DNA of 64,000 nt from Bacteroidaceae bacterium (lineage in GTDB: Bacteria; Bacteroidota; Bacteroidia; Bacteroidales; Bacteroidaceae), in NCBI GenBank assembly GCA_017547385.1, contig JAFYPU010000010.1:1-64000 (forward strand), given 5' to 3'. This document shows positions 56,777-64,000 of the stretch, one piece after another (position 1 is the first letter of the stretch; each line of letters starts with the position of its first letter). A program made the translations under genes and the position numbers. A model generated the notes under the pieces. The model had not been told where the DNA came from, did not search any database, and saw only the letters and a list, made by a program, of their open reading frames with translations.

Positions 56777-56878
56777 TGACACTTTGCACGAAAAACGCGC
56801 CTTGGGCGTACAAAAATTCACAAGGCGTTTAGAATTTTCTACAGTGCTTGTAGAATTTTCTAAACGCCTTGCAGATTT
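56777..56878 (+). repeat. Family A three-arm palindromic repeat, copy 10
   Basis: Left block TGACACTTTGCACGAAAAAC, then CAAGGCGTTTAGAA (56821-56834), TTCTACAGTGCTTGTAGAA (56837-56855, itself palindromic at its ends) and TTCTAAACGCCTTG (56858-56871). Arms 1 and 3 are a perfect inverted repeat. It lies in the divergent gap between Nif3 and dnaX. Confidence 0.9.
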
Positions 56879-57046
56879 TCACACAAAGCCCACCCGATTT
56901 TTCTCTTCGCACCATCATATTTTTACGCAGTTGAAAGACAAACCGACAATCCTCTGAAGCCCTCGCACACGCACGTATATATTATATATAATGTATCGGC
57001 CACCACAAAAGCGGCAATCGCATCGTCAAGGTTCGGATTTTATTCC

Positions 57047-57054
57047 TACATTTG
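57047..57054 (+). promoter_or_regulatory. -7 box of dnaX
   Basis: TACATTTG, 29 bp before the chosen ATG at 57084; it lies inside the longer frame from 56991 and so excludes that start. Confidence 0.6.
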
Positions 57055-57083
57055 TGCCACAAAAAAAATCACACACACCGATT

Positions 57084-58847
57084 ATGAGCAACTACATCGT
57101 ATCGGCACGAAAATACAGGCCCGACTCTTTTGACAGCGTGGTGGGACAACACACCCTCACCACAACGTTGAAAAATGCCATTGCAGCCGGCAAACTGGCT
57201 CACGCCTATCTGTTTTGCGGTCCGCGCGGCGTCGGAAAAACCACATGTGCCCGCATTTTTGCCAAAACCATCAACTGCCTCAGCCCCACGCCGGGCGGCG
57301 ATGCTTGCAACACCTGCGAGAGTTGCACCGCCTTCAACGAGCAGCGCAGCTACAACATTCACGAACTTGATGCCGCCTCCAACAACTCCGTGGAGGACAT
57401 CCGTCAACTCATCGACCAGGTGCGTATTCCGCCACAGGTGGGCCGATACAAGGTGTTCATCATCGACGAGGTGCACATGCTCTCCACTGCAGCATTCAAT
57501 GCCTTTCTGAAAACGCTGGAAGAACCTCCTGCACACGCCATCTTTGTGCTGGCTACGACCGAAAAGCATAAAATTCTGCCTACCATCCTCAGCCGTTGCC
57601 AGACCTACGACTTTGCACGAATGGAAGTGGAAGACATCGTTGACCACCTGCGACACGTGGCAGCCGGCGAGGGATACACCTACGAGGACGCAGCACTCAA
57701 CGTCATCGCCCGTAAGGCCGACGGAGGCATGCGCGACGCTCTGAGCATTTTCGACCAAGCGGCCGGCTTCACCGGCGGCAACATCACTTATCAGAAAGTG
57801 ATTGAAAATCTCAACGTCCTCGACTACGATTATTATTTCCAACTCACCGATCTGCTGCTGCGCCGCGACATTCCTGCCTCCTTGCTCCTGCTCAACGAGA
57901 TCTTGAGCAAGGGTTTCGAAGGAAACCACTTCATCGGTGGCCTGGCAGCTCACTTCCGCGACCTCTTGGTGAGCCGCGACGCTGCCACCCTGCCCTTGCT
58001 CGAAGTGGCCGACAGCGTGCGCCAACGTTACAGCAAGCAAGCAGCACGATGTACCCCCCAATTTATCTATGCCGCCCTGAAACTTTGCAACCGCTGCGAC
58101 CAGGACTATCGCACCAGCCGCAACAAGCGCCTCTCGGTGGAACTGACACTGATTGAGGTGGCACAACTTCTGGAACCCGACGAGCCGTCTTCGGGGCGTA
58201 GCCCTAAGAAGATACTTAAACCCCTGTTTCAGGCAACAGGCGCAACAGTTGCGCCCGTTGCCACTCGCGAAGCCTCGGCAACACGAAGCGAGAACGCGCC
58301 GACCCAAAAAGCTATCGCCAACACGGCTGCCGGTACTCCTATCGTCGCTACTGACACGGCAGCCGCCCATCGCACCACTCACACACGCACCACGCGACAT
58401 TCCATCTCCATTCACGGAGCACGCACACAGGCCGACACCGCCGAAACTCCCAAGGAACAAGCACCCAAAGAGACTTTCGGAACACAGCCCTACGATGCCG
58501 GCCAAGTGTTATACGCCTGGAATTTGTTTGCAGGGGCGCTATCGAAAGAGGAAACCGCACTTACCAATCGAATGAGGGCCACAAAACCCACCATCTTGCA
58601 GGACGACGTTGTGGAAGTGGTAATGGACAGCCCGCAAGCCCTTTCGTTTATCCAAGAGCGCCATGCAGACATCGAACAGCATCTGCGCCGCACATTGAAC
58701 AACGGCAACATCAAATTGCAATTCAGGGTGCGCGAACAAACAGAAGCACCGCGCTACCTCTCGCGCCGAGAGCTGTATCAGAAAATGTTGCAGAAGAGTG
58801 CGGCGCTACGCTCGCTGAAAGAAGCACTAAGGCTGGAACTGAGTTAA
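57084..58847 (+). CDS. dnaX: DNA polymerase III gamma/tau subunit
   Basis: 587 residues from MSNYIVSARKYRPDSFDSVV. AAA+ clamp-loader ATPase: Walker A FCGPRGVGKTTCARIFAKT near residue 45, a zinc site with CLSPTPGGDACNTCESC, Walker B FIIDEVHMLSTAAFNAFLKT and sensor ATTEKHKILPTILSRCQTY. Residues 370-480 are a low-complexity Ala/Thr/Arg linker, then a C-terminal domain ending ALRSLKEALRLELS. No programmed frameshift signal (A6G-like) is obvious, so a separate gamma form is not predicted. Confidence 0.96.
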   Translation: MSNYIVSARKYRPDSFDSVVGQHTLTTTLKNAIAAGKLAHAYLFCGPRGVGKTTCARIFAKTINCLSPTPGGDACNTCESCTAFNEQRSYNIHELDAASNNSVEDIRQLIDQVRIPPQVGRYKVFIIDEVHMLSTAAFNAFLKTLEEPPAHAIFVLATTEKHKILPTILSRCQTYDFARMEVEDIVDHLRHVAAGEGYTYEDAALNVIARKADGGMRDALSIFDQAAGFTGGNITYQKVIENLNVLDYDYYFQLTDLLLRRDIPASLLLLNEILSKGFEGNHFIGGLAAHFRDLLVSRDAATLPLLEVADSVRQRYSKQAARCTPQFIYAALKLCNRCDQDYRTSRNKRLSVELTLIEVAQLLEPDEPSSGRSPKKILKPLFQATGATVAPVATREASATRSENAPTQKAIANTAAGTPIVATDTAAAHRTTHTRTTRHSISIHGARTQADTAETPKEQAPKETFGTQPYDAGQVLYAWNLFAGALSKEETALTNRMRATKPTILQDDVVEVVMDSPQALSFIQERHADIEQHLRRTLNNGNIKLQFRVREQTEAPRYLSRRELYQKMLQKSAALRSLKEALRLELS

Positions 58848-58908
58848 CTCGCGACTCTCTTTTCTCTGAAACCATCAACAAAACATAAAACACTCAACAA
58901 AAATCAAC

Positions 58909-59559
58909 ATGAATCACCAAAGAATTATCCTCACCTACGAAACATACGCCGACAACGAAAAAGGCATTCACGAACTGCTGGAGAAAATCACTGCCGAGCA
59001 TCCCCTGCAAATCATCACCGGCATGGGACAGGCACTTGATGCGCTTGAGAAAAACATCTCCGCTTTGTCCACCGGCGAAAAGTTCGACTTCACACTCTCC
59101 GTCGATGATGGCTACGGCCCTTACATGGAAGAGCATGTTTTGCAACTCCCCAAAGATATTTTCTGCATCGACGGACGTTTTGACAAAGCCCACGTCTATC
59201 CCGGTGCCGTGCTTCCTTTCAACAACAGCGACGGCCTGCAAATGCTGGGCACCGTGATGGAAGTGCGCGAACAGGATGTGCGCGTCGACTTCAACCACCC
59301 GTGGGCCGGCAAGTCGCTTCACTTCAAAGGAGAAATCCTTGAAGCCCGTCCTGCCACTGATGAAGAAATCACCGGATACTTGAACATGCTCAGCGGAGGC
59401 GGCTGCAGCTGCTGTGGCGGGCACGAAGGAGGATGCGGAGGCCACGAAGGCGGCTGCGGTAATCATGGCGGAGGCTGCGGAAACCATGAAGGCGGATGCG
59501 GATGCGGAGGCCACGACCACAAGCACGACGGAGGCGGTTGCTGCGGGCATCACCATTGA
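58909..59559 (+). CDS. slyD: SlyD-type FKBP prolyl isomerase with Cys/His/Gly tail
   Basis: 216 residues. Residues 1-160 are an FKBP domain with inserted flap: ITGMGQALDALEKNISALST, FTLSVDDGYGPYMEEHVLQL and VRVDFNHPWAGKSLHFKGE are SlyD hallmarks. Residues 163-216 form a tail with 10 Cys and 10 His in heptads of the form GGCGxHx (GGCGGHE, GGCGNHG, GGCGNHE), ending CCGHHH. It is probably a folding helper that also binds nickel, zinc or copper; the E. coli tail delivers nickel. No hydrogenase or urease gene is in the window. aroC starts 76 bp downstream. Confidence 0.93.
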   Translation: MNHQRIILTYETYADNEKGIHELLEKITAEHPLQIITGMGQALDALEKNISALSTGEKFDFTLSVDDGYGPYMEEHVLQLPKDIFCIDGRFDKAHVYPGAVLPFNNSDGLQMLGTVMEVREQDVRVDFNHPWAGKSLHFKGEILEARPATDEEITGYLNMLSGGGCSCCGGHEGGCGGHEGGCGNHGGGCGNHEGGCGCGGHDHKHDGGGCCGHHH

Positions 59560-59635
59560 TGTCCGACGTAAACGCACGGACAACAATCGCCGATTTGCGT
59601 TTTCCCACACCTTTATATAAATATATCATAAGCAC

Positions 59636-60724
59636 ATGAACACTTTCGGACACATTCTGCGGCTCACCACCTTTGGCGAAAGCCACGGCCCGGGCGTGGG
59701 AGGCGTTCTGGACGGCTTTCCGGCCGGCATCGACATCGACCCCGCGTTCATTCAGAGCGAATTGGCACGCCGCAGACCGGGACAAAGCCTCCTCACAACC
59801 CCACGCAAAGAAGCCGACGAGGTGGAATTGCTTTCCGGCATCTTCGAGGGCAAAAGCACCGGATGCCCCATCGGATTTCTTGTGCGCAATGCCAATCAAC
59901 ATTCATCCGATTACGACAATCTGCGCGAGCTGTTTCGCCCCTCTCACGCTGACTTTACATATTTCAGCAAATACGGCATCCGCGACCACCGTGGGGGCGG
60001 ACGTTCGTCGGCTCGCGAGACGATTTCGCGCTGTGTGGGCGGTGCATTCGCAAAATTGGCACTAAAACAACTTGGCATCACTGTGCAGGCTTACACCTCA
60101 CAAGTGGGACACATTGCCTTGGGCAGCGATTATCACCAATACGACCTCCGTCTGACTGAAAGCAATGCCGTGCGCTGCCCCGACCCTGTGCGAGCTGCAG
60201 AAATGGAAGCACTCATCAAAGAAGTGAAAGCCGAGGGCGACACCATCGGAGGAGTGATTTCCGGAGTCATCACAGGATGTCCGCCGGGGCTTGGCGAACC
60301 GGCTTTCGGCAAACTGCATGCTCGGCTCGGGGAAGCCATGCTTTCTATCAACGCTGTGAAAGGTTTTGAATACGGCCGCGGTTTCTCGGGAGTGGCAGAA
60401 CGAGGCAGCCGGCAGAATGATGTTTTTGTCCGCACCGAAGACGGAAAAATCACCACGCGCACTAACAACAGCGGCGGCATTCAGGGAGGCATCAGCAATG
60501 GGCAGGATATTTATTTCCGGGTAGCTTTCAAACCTGTAGCCACCTTGTTGCGTGAGCAAGAAACCGTGGACATTCACGGCCAAGCCACCTGCGTAACCGC
60601 ACGCGGCCGCCACGATGCCTGCGTACTGCCTCGCGCTGTTCCCATCGTGGAAGCCATGGCAGCCATGGTGCTACTGGATTGTTATCTCCTCAACAGATGC
60701 ACACGTCTGACGGATGCTCAATAA
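59636..60724 (+). CDS. aroC: Chorismate synthase
   Basis: 362 residues. It converts EPSP to chorismate with reduced FMN, the last shared step of aromatic synthesis. [60 protein letters not shown] and [15 protein letters not shown] cover the three family signatures. Length is normal. It follows slyD and ends in a strong terminator. Confidence 0.97.
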   Translation: MNTFGHILRLTTFGESHGPGVGGVLDGFPAGIDIDPAFIQSELARRRPGQSLLTTPRKEADEVELLSGIFEGKSTGCPIGFLVRNANQHSSDYDNLRELFRPSHADFTYFSKYGIRDHRGGGRSSARETISRCVGGAFAKLALKQLGITVQAYTSQVGHIALGSDYHQYDLRLTESNAVRCPDPVRAAEMEALIKEVKAEGDTIGGVISGVITGCPPGLGEPAFGKLHARLGEAMLSINAVKGFEYGRGFSGVAERGSRQNDVFVRTEDGKITTRTNNSGGIQGGISNGQDIYFRVAFKPVATLLREQETVDIHGQATCVTARGRHDACVLPRAVPIVEAMAAMVLLDCYLLNRCTRLTDAQ

Positions 60725-60788
60725 TCCCGACACACCCCGAGAAAATCCATAAGTACTCCCCTGTTTTGTGAATAAAATTTAGTATTTC

Positions 60789-60833
60789 GCACATGCGCTC
60801 CGTTTTGTCATTTAGCGGAGCGCATGTGCTTTA
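60789..60833 (+). terminator. Terminator of aroC
   Basis: A 14-bp perfect stem GCACATGCGCTCCG (60789-60802) / CGGAGCGCATGTGC (60816-60829), then TTTA. Confidence 0.85.
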
Positions 60834-61105
60834 TCACCCCATTCCGAAAACTGCACTTTCTATTTCAAGTTATGAAATTAGCAACTAAAATTATCTACCT
60901 TGCTTTCAAAACTCTCTGTAAGCTCTCTAAAGAAAGGTACGCAGCACGTACAAATAAGCACATCAAATATAGAATTTTCAAATGCTTACATCAACAAACA
61001 CCATATGCACAGCCATTTTTCCCCTTACAACTTTCAAATATACACTTGCCTTTTCAAAACCTCTTGAATGTTAAAAAACAATCTTGGAAGGTTTTTTCTT
61101 TTGTC
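60834..61105. other. AT-rich intergenic stretch, no gene seen
   Basis: A 117-codon frame (60824-61177) crosses it but begins inside the aroC terminator and has no family resemblance. A weak hairpin AAAAAAC / GTTTTTT with a T run lies at about 61072-61100. Nothing else is recognised. Confidence 0.5.
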
Positions 61106-61141
61106 TATATTTGTTTTGTAATATTTTTTATCCTATTTTTG
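61106..61141 (+). promoter_or_regulatory. Promoter region of the candidate sRNA
   Basis: Two -7 boxes, TATATTTG (61106-61113) and TATTTTTG (61134-61141). TTG at 61111-61113 lies 20 bp before the second box, which is the more likely one. Confidence 0.5.
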
Positions 61142-61147
61142 CAAATA

Positions 61148-61253
61148 GATAGTTGTCGTGAGATAACGCCCAAATAGTTTAGTTAAGTCTAGTTTAGTTT
61201 TTGTGTTGGTTAATGGGGACTCCGTAGTGTCGGTGTTCCCATTAATTTTTTTT
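61148..61253 (+). ncRNA. Candidate small RNA upstream of ffh
   Basis: A transcript of about 106 nt is predicted from the TATTTTTG box to an intrinsic terminator: TTAATGGGGAC (61210-61220) / GTTCCCATTAA (61235-61245), loop TCCGTAGTGTCGGT, then eight T. The 5' part holds a direct repeat of TAGTTTAG-like words. No start codon leads to a plausible product. It is not an SRP RNA: the conserved GGAA tetraloop helix is missing. Rfam family unknown to me. Confidence 0.5.
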
Positions 61254-61311
61254 CAGACGGCGAAGACGATTATGCGGCAGCATCGTGGAAATTTCAAAAT
61301 GCCTCAAAAGA

Positions 61312-61350
61312 GCCTCTAAAAGCACTTTAGAAGCCTCTAAACGCCTTGCA
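61312..61350 (+). repeat. Vestigial family A repeat in the ffh leader region
   Basis: CTCTAAAAGCACTTTAGAAG followed by CCTCTAAACGCCTTGCA keeps the words TCTAAACGCCTTGCA and a short palindrome, but arms are shortened. It overlaps the -33 region of ffh. Confidence 0.45.
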
Positions 61351-61373
61351 TTGTAATAAAAGTTGTATTTTTG
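61346..61373 (+). promoter_or_regulatory. Promoter of ffh
   Basis: TTG (61346-61348), 17-bp spacer, TATTTTTG (61366-61373), 22 bp before the ATG. Confidence 0.65.
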
Positions 61374-61395
61374 CGCCCACAAAAACCATCTGAAT

Positions 61396-62754
61396 ATGTT
61401 TGAAAACCTTAGCGAAAGACTTGAACGGTCTTTCAAGATACTGAAAGGTGAAGGTCGTATCACCGAAATCAATGTAGCAGAAACCCTTAAGGATGTGCGC
61501 CGCGCCCTGTTGGATGCCGACGTGAACTACAAGGTTGCAAAATCTTTCACTGACACCGTAAAACAAAAAGCATTGGGACAAAACGTTCTCAATGCGGTAA
61601 AGCCGGGTCAGCTCATGGTAAAGATTGTTCACGACGAGCTGGCTACACTGATGGGCGGCACAGCCACAGAATTAAACCTCAAGAGTCGCCCCGCCGTCAT
61701 CCTGATGGCCGGTCTCAACGGTGCCGGTAAAACCACATTGAGCGGCAAGCTCGGTCTTCTGCTCAAGAACAAGAAAAACCGTCGTCCCCTTCTCGTGGCT
61801 TGCGACGTGTATCGCCCTGCCGCCATCGAGCAGTTGCGCGTTTTGGGAGAGCAGATCGGAATTCCGGTTTACATGAACCTCGAAAGCAAGGATCCCGTAC
61901 AGATTGCGCTGCAAGGTATCCAAGAAGCCAAGGCCAAGGGTTACGACACTGTTATCGTGGACACCGCCGGTCGCTTGGCCGTCGATGAAGAATTGATGCA
62001 GGAGATTGCAGCCATCAAAGAAGCCTGCCAACCTGACGAAACATTGTTCGTGGTGGATGCCATGACCGGTCAGGATGCTGTCAACACGGCGAAAGAATTC
62101 AACGACCGCATCGACTATGACGGCGTAGTGCTCACAAAACTCGACGGCGACACTCGCGGTGGTGCAGCACTCTCCATCCGAACCGTTGTTGACAAGCCTA
62201 TAAAATTCGTCGGCACCGGCGAAAAGATGGAAGCCCTTGACGTGTTCCACCCCGAGCGCATGGCCGACCGTATTCTCGGCATGGGCGACATTGTGAGTTT
62301 GGTGGAACGTGCCCAAGAGCAGTATGACGAAGAAGAGGCACGCCGTCTGCAAAAGAAGATTCAGAAGAACCAATTTGACTTCAACGACTTCCTCGCGCAG
62401 ATACAGCAGATCAAGAAAATGGGTAACATCAAGGAACTCGCTTCGATGATTCCCGGTGTCGGAAAAGCCATTAAAGACATTGACATCGACGATGACGCAT
62501 TTAAGGGCATCGAGGCCATCATCCTCTCCATGACACCGCGCGAACGTCAGCATCCCGAGATACTCAACACGAGCCGCCGCAACAGAATTGCCAAAGGTTC
62601 GGGCACAAACATACAGGAGGTAAACCGCCTCATCAAACAATTCGAGCAAACTCGCAAAATGATGAAGATGGTTACGGGCAGCAAGATGGGACGCATGGGC
62701 GGCCTGCCCAAATTCCCCGGTGGACTTCCCAAACTCCCCGGCGGCATGAAGTAA
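61396..62754 (+). CDS. ffh: Signal recognition particle protein Ffh (SRP54)
   Basis: 452 residues from MFENLSERLERSFKILKGEG; an earlier in-frame ATG at 61363 lies on the promoter. N domain (1-90), GTPase G domain with AGLNGAGKTTLSGKLG (near 105), DVYRPAAIEQL, VDTAGRLAVDEELM (near 188) and TKLDGDTRGGAAL, then the M domain (about 300-430) that binds signal peptides and SRP RNA, with SRRNRIAKGSGTNIQEVNRL. A flexible Gly/Met/Pro tail ends it (GGLPKFPGGLPKLPGGMK). A terminator follows. Confidence 0.97.
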   Translation: MFENLSERLERSFKILKGEGRITEINVAETLKDVRRALLDADVNYKVAKSFTDTVKQKALGQNVLNAVKPGQLMVKIVHDELATLMGGTATELNLKSRPAVILMAGLNGAGKTTLSGKLGLLLKNKKNRRPLLVACDVYRPAAIEQLRVLGEQIGIPVYMNLESKDPVQIALQGIQEAKAKGYDTVIVDTAGRLAVDEELMQEIAAIKEACQPDETLFVVDAMTGQDAVNTAKEFNDRIDYDGVVLTKLDGDTRGGAALSIRTVVDKPIKFVGTGEKMEALDVFHPERMADRILGMGDIVSLVERAQEQYDEEEARRLQKKIQKNQFDFNDFLAQIQQIKKMGNIKELASMIPGVGKAIKDIDIDDDAFKGIEAIILSMTPRERQHPEILNTSRRNRIAKGSGTNIQEVNRLIKQFEQTRKMMKMVTGSKMGRMGGLPKFPGGLPKLPGGMK

Positions 62755-62799
62755 CCCCGCCTTGCAAAGCACAATTTCACACATCTCATACAGAGAAAG

Positions 62800-62826
62800 G
62801 GCAAAGCACACCGCTTTGCCTTTTTT
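62800..62826 (+). terminator. Terminator of ffh
   Basis: Stem GGCAAAGC (62800-62807) / GCTTTGCC (62813-62820), followed by six T. Confidence 0.82.
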
Positions 62827-62879
62827 GTGCTCCAAACATCCCACCACCCACTCTGAAAATCCCCCTGCCGCATTGGCAA

Positions 62880-62944
62880 AAATCTGCAAGCACTGCAGAA
62901 ATTTCTACAAGCACTGCGGAAAATTCTGCAGTGCTTGCAGATTT
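62880..62944 (+). repeat. Family A three-arm palindromic repeat, copy 11
   Basis: Outer arms 62880-62900 and 62924-62944 form a 21-bp perfect inverted repeat (core CTGCAAGCACTGCAGAA). The middle arm is TTCTACAAGCACTGCGGAA. It lies between ffh and thiE. Confidence 0.9.
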
Positions 62945-62994
62945 TAGGGGAACGGGCTTTCGTGCGCAAGCACTCTGCATGAAAGTCTGCCAAC

Positions 62995-63025
62995 TTGCAC
63001 GGCTCAAAAAGATGTTGTACCTTTG
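62995..63025 (+). promoter_or_regulatory. Promoter of thiE
   Basis: TTG (62995-62997), 20-bp spacer, TACCTTTG (63018-63025). The leader to the ATG at 63075 is about 43 nt, too short for a TPP riboswitch. Confidence 0.75.
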
Positions 63026-63074
63026 CTTTTCAATGAGGAGTTCTGTCTCACCTAAAATTCAAGAAGAAAAAAGA

Positions 63075-63692
63075 ATGGTACCCGTACAATTCATCACACA
63101 CCACAACGAACGCTACAGCTATGAAGAGGGCGCACTGCTGGCCCTTGAGGGAGGTTGCAAATGGGTGCAACTACGCATCAAGAATGCCACTGACGACGAA
63201 GTGGAACCCTTGGCCATTCGCTTGCTCGAGGCTTGCAGAAAGCACCAGGCCACTTTCATCATCGACGACCGCGTGGAATTGACAAAGAAAGTACACGCCG
63301 ACGGGGTGCACCTTGGCAAGGACGACATGTCTCCCGTCGAGGCACGCAGCCTTTTGGGCGAAGAATATCTCATCGGCGGAACGGCCAACACCCTTGAGGA
63401 TGTCATTGCGCTCCGTCGGGCCGGCATCGATTACATCTGCTGCGGTCCGTTTCGACATACCGATGCAAAATCTCAACTTGCCCCGTCGCTGAATCTGGAG
63501 GGCTACCGAAACATTCTCAGTGCAATGAACGAACAAGGAATAAGCCTGCCGATTTGTGCCATCGGTGGCATCACACGCGACGACGTGCCCGACCTGATGC
63601 GCACCGGCGTGCGCGGCATCGCCGTGAGCGGAGCCGTGCTTCGCGCCACCAACCCCGTGTTGGAGATGCAAGCCTTTATTCACAGCTATTAA
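63075..63692 (+). CDS. thiE: Thiamine phosphate synthase (ThiE/TenI family)
   Basis: 205 residues from MVPVQFITHHNERYSYEEGA; the longer frame from 62931 covers repeat and promoter. It joins HMP-PP and thiazole phosphate. WVQLRIKNATDDE (usual VQLREK), FIIDDRVELTKKVHADGVHL followed by GKDDMSP, and YICCGPFRHTDAKSQLAPSL fit ThiE; IGGIT near the C-terminus binds phosphate. Departures (IGGTAN for the usual IGxSxH) are those of the second ThiE-like paralogue in Bacteroides. No other thi gene or TPP riboswitch is present. Confidence 0.87.
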   Translation: MVPVQFITHHNERYSYEEGALLALEGGCKWVQLRIKNATDDEVEPLAIRLLEACRKHQATFIIDDRVELTKKVHADGVHLGKDDMSPVEARSLLGEEYLIGGTANTLEDVIALRRAGIDYICCGPFRHTDAKSQLAPSLNLEGYRNILSAMNEQGISLPICAIGGITRDDVPDLMRTGVRGIAVSGAVLRATNPVLEMQAFIHSY

Positions 63693-63738
63693 GCACGTAA
63701 AAAGAATAAACATATACACAAAAAAAATCATCACAGCC

Positions 63739-64000
63739 ATGAGAAAATTACGCAACCTCATCGCCCTGCTCGCTGTGGCACTTTTTACCACCGAAGCCAC
63801 AGCCCAATCATCCGTACCCGGCTACGGTCAACAGTTGCAAACCACCAATTACGGCAAAAAACTCGGTCGCGGCACCATGAGTTACGAAGTGAGCTTTGAT
63901 TATCCCGAACTCGGACCGCGCCCCCTCATCGACAGCATTCGCGTCTGCATTTTTCGTTCACTCGACATGCAAACACCGCCTGCCGGCACTGACCTCGACG
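63739..64000 (+). CDS. Secreted protein, N-terminal part (cut by window edge)
   Basis: 87 residues are visible. A signal peptide MRKLRNLIALLAVALFTTEA ends near TAQ. The following VSFDYPELGPRPLIDSIRVC resembles the start of DUF3298/RsiV-like envelope proteins, but too little is present to be sure. It starts 46 bp after thiE on the same strand. Confidence 0.6.
   Translation, partial: MRKLRNLIALLAVALFTTEATAQSSVPGYGQQLQTTNYGKKLGRGTMSYEVSFDYPELGPRPLIDSIRVCIFRSLDMQTPPAGTDLD

Noticed and set aside
60824..61177. 117-codon frame between aroC and ffh
   Set aside because: Its start lies inside the aroC terminator and it runs through two promoter boxes; composition is not protein-like.
61148..61253. 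SRP RNA gene
   Set aside because: Size and place fit, but the conserved tetraloop helix is absent.
5433..62944. CRISPR array
   Set aside because: The family A repeats are kilobases apart, palindromic and variable; there is no regular spacer pattern and no cas gene.
63026..63074. TPP riboswitch before thiE
   Set aside because: The leader is too short and lacks the CUGAGA-type motif.

Overview
The window looks like a chromosomal segment of a Bacteroidales bacterium, most likely Prevotellaceae. The reasons are: promoters of the Bacteroidetes type (TTTG or TTG, 19-20 bp, then TAnnTTTG) in front of many genes; almost no Shine-Dalgarno sites; lineage-typical families (DUF3127, DUF3244, DUF3256, DUF4468, DUF4835, solo HsdR_N protein, M64 peptidase, type-2 PyrF, a YbiT-like ABC-F protein with a dead second ATPase); and moderate GC with dense intergenic palindromes. 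Species cannot be named from the sequence alone.

Layout. 0-0.5 kb: 3' end of an IS110-type transposase and two tandem 72-bp promoter repeats. 0.5-5.4 kb (+): ABC-F ATPase, grpE-dnaJ, folC. 5.6-16.7 kb (-): membrane acyltransferase, secreted PLD/cardiolipin-synthase-like enzyme, TPR protein with a substrate-binding lipoprotein, pgk, ABC exporter, nadK. 16.9-21.2 kb (+): pdxJ, DJ-1 protein, recG, sugar-1-phosphate nucleotidyltransferase. 21.3-22.6 kb (-): nth, ribE. 23.1-25.8 kb (+): LytS/LytTR-type two-component pair and a DUF4468 protein. 26-28.2 kb: an unlisted 45-residue gene, cdd, mtgA, DUF3127. 28.5-36.3 kb (+): dnaN, DnaQ-like exonuclease, coaBC, DUF4835, recN, pseudoprotease-TPR protein. 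36.4-42.4 kb (-): beta-barrel protein, an AT-rich block (tiny lipoprotein, DUF3244, most of a transmembrane TPR/HTH regulator), mutS2. 42.7-48.3 kb: DUF3256, tRNA-Lys, nucleoside permease, thioredoxin-like protein, tRNA-Asp, pyrF, XRE regulator. 48.3-50.4 kb: AT-rich stretch with no convincing gene. 50.4-64 kb: holA, amn, HsdR_N protein, M64 peptidase, zinc-ribbon protein, Nif3, dnaX, slyD, aroC, a candidate sRNA, ffh, thiE and the start of a secreted protein.

Most genes are housekeeping: replication and repair (dnaN, dnaX, holA, recG, recN, mutS2, nth, exonuclease), cofactors (folC, nadK, pdxJ, ribE, coaBC, thiE), nucleotides (pyrF, cdd, amn, nucleoside permease), protein folding and targeting (grpE, dnaJ, slyD, ffh) and envelope.

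The most striking signal is two dispersed intergenic repeat families. Family A is a roughly 100-bp element: a conserved left block followed by three palindromic arms built from two interchangeable words. There are eleven clear copies and one vestige in 64 kb, always between genes, and arm variants change in a compensating way. Family B is a 68-72-bp unit running from TGCGGTTCGG to a -7 box TATCTTTG; it sits directly upstream of genes and is twice tandemly duplicated with an 84-bp period. Other points of note are the mosaic TPR/HTH sensor locus, a compact sRNA-like transcription unit upstream of ffh, a 45-aa gene with its own terminator, and a shared leader in front of both tRNA genes.
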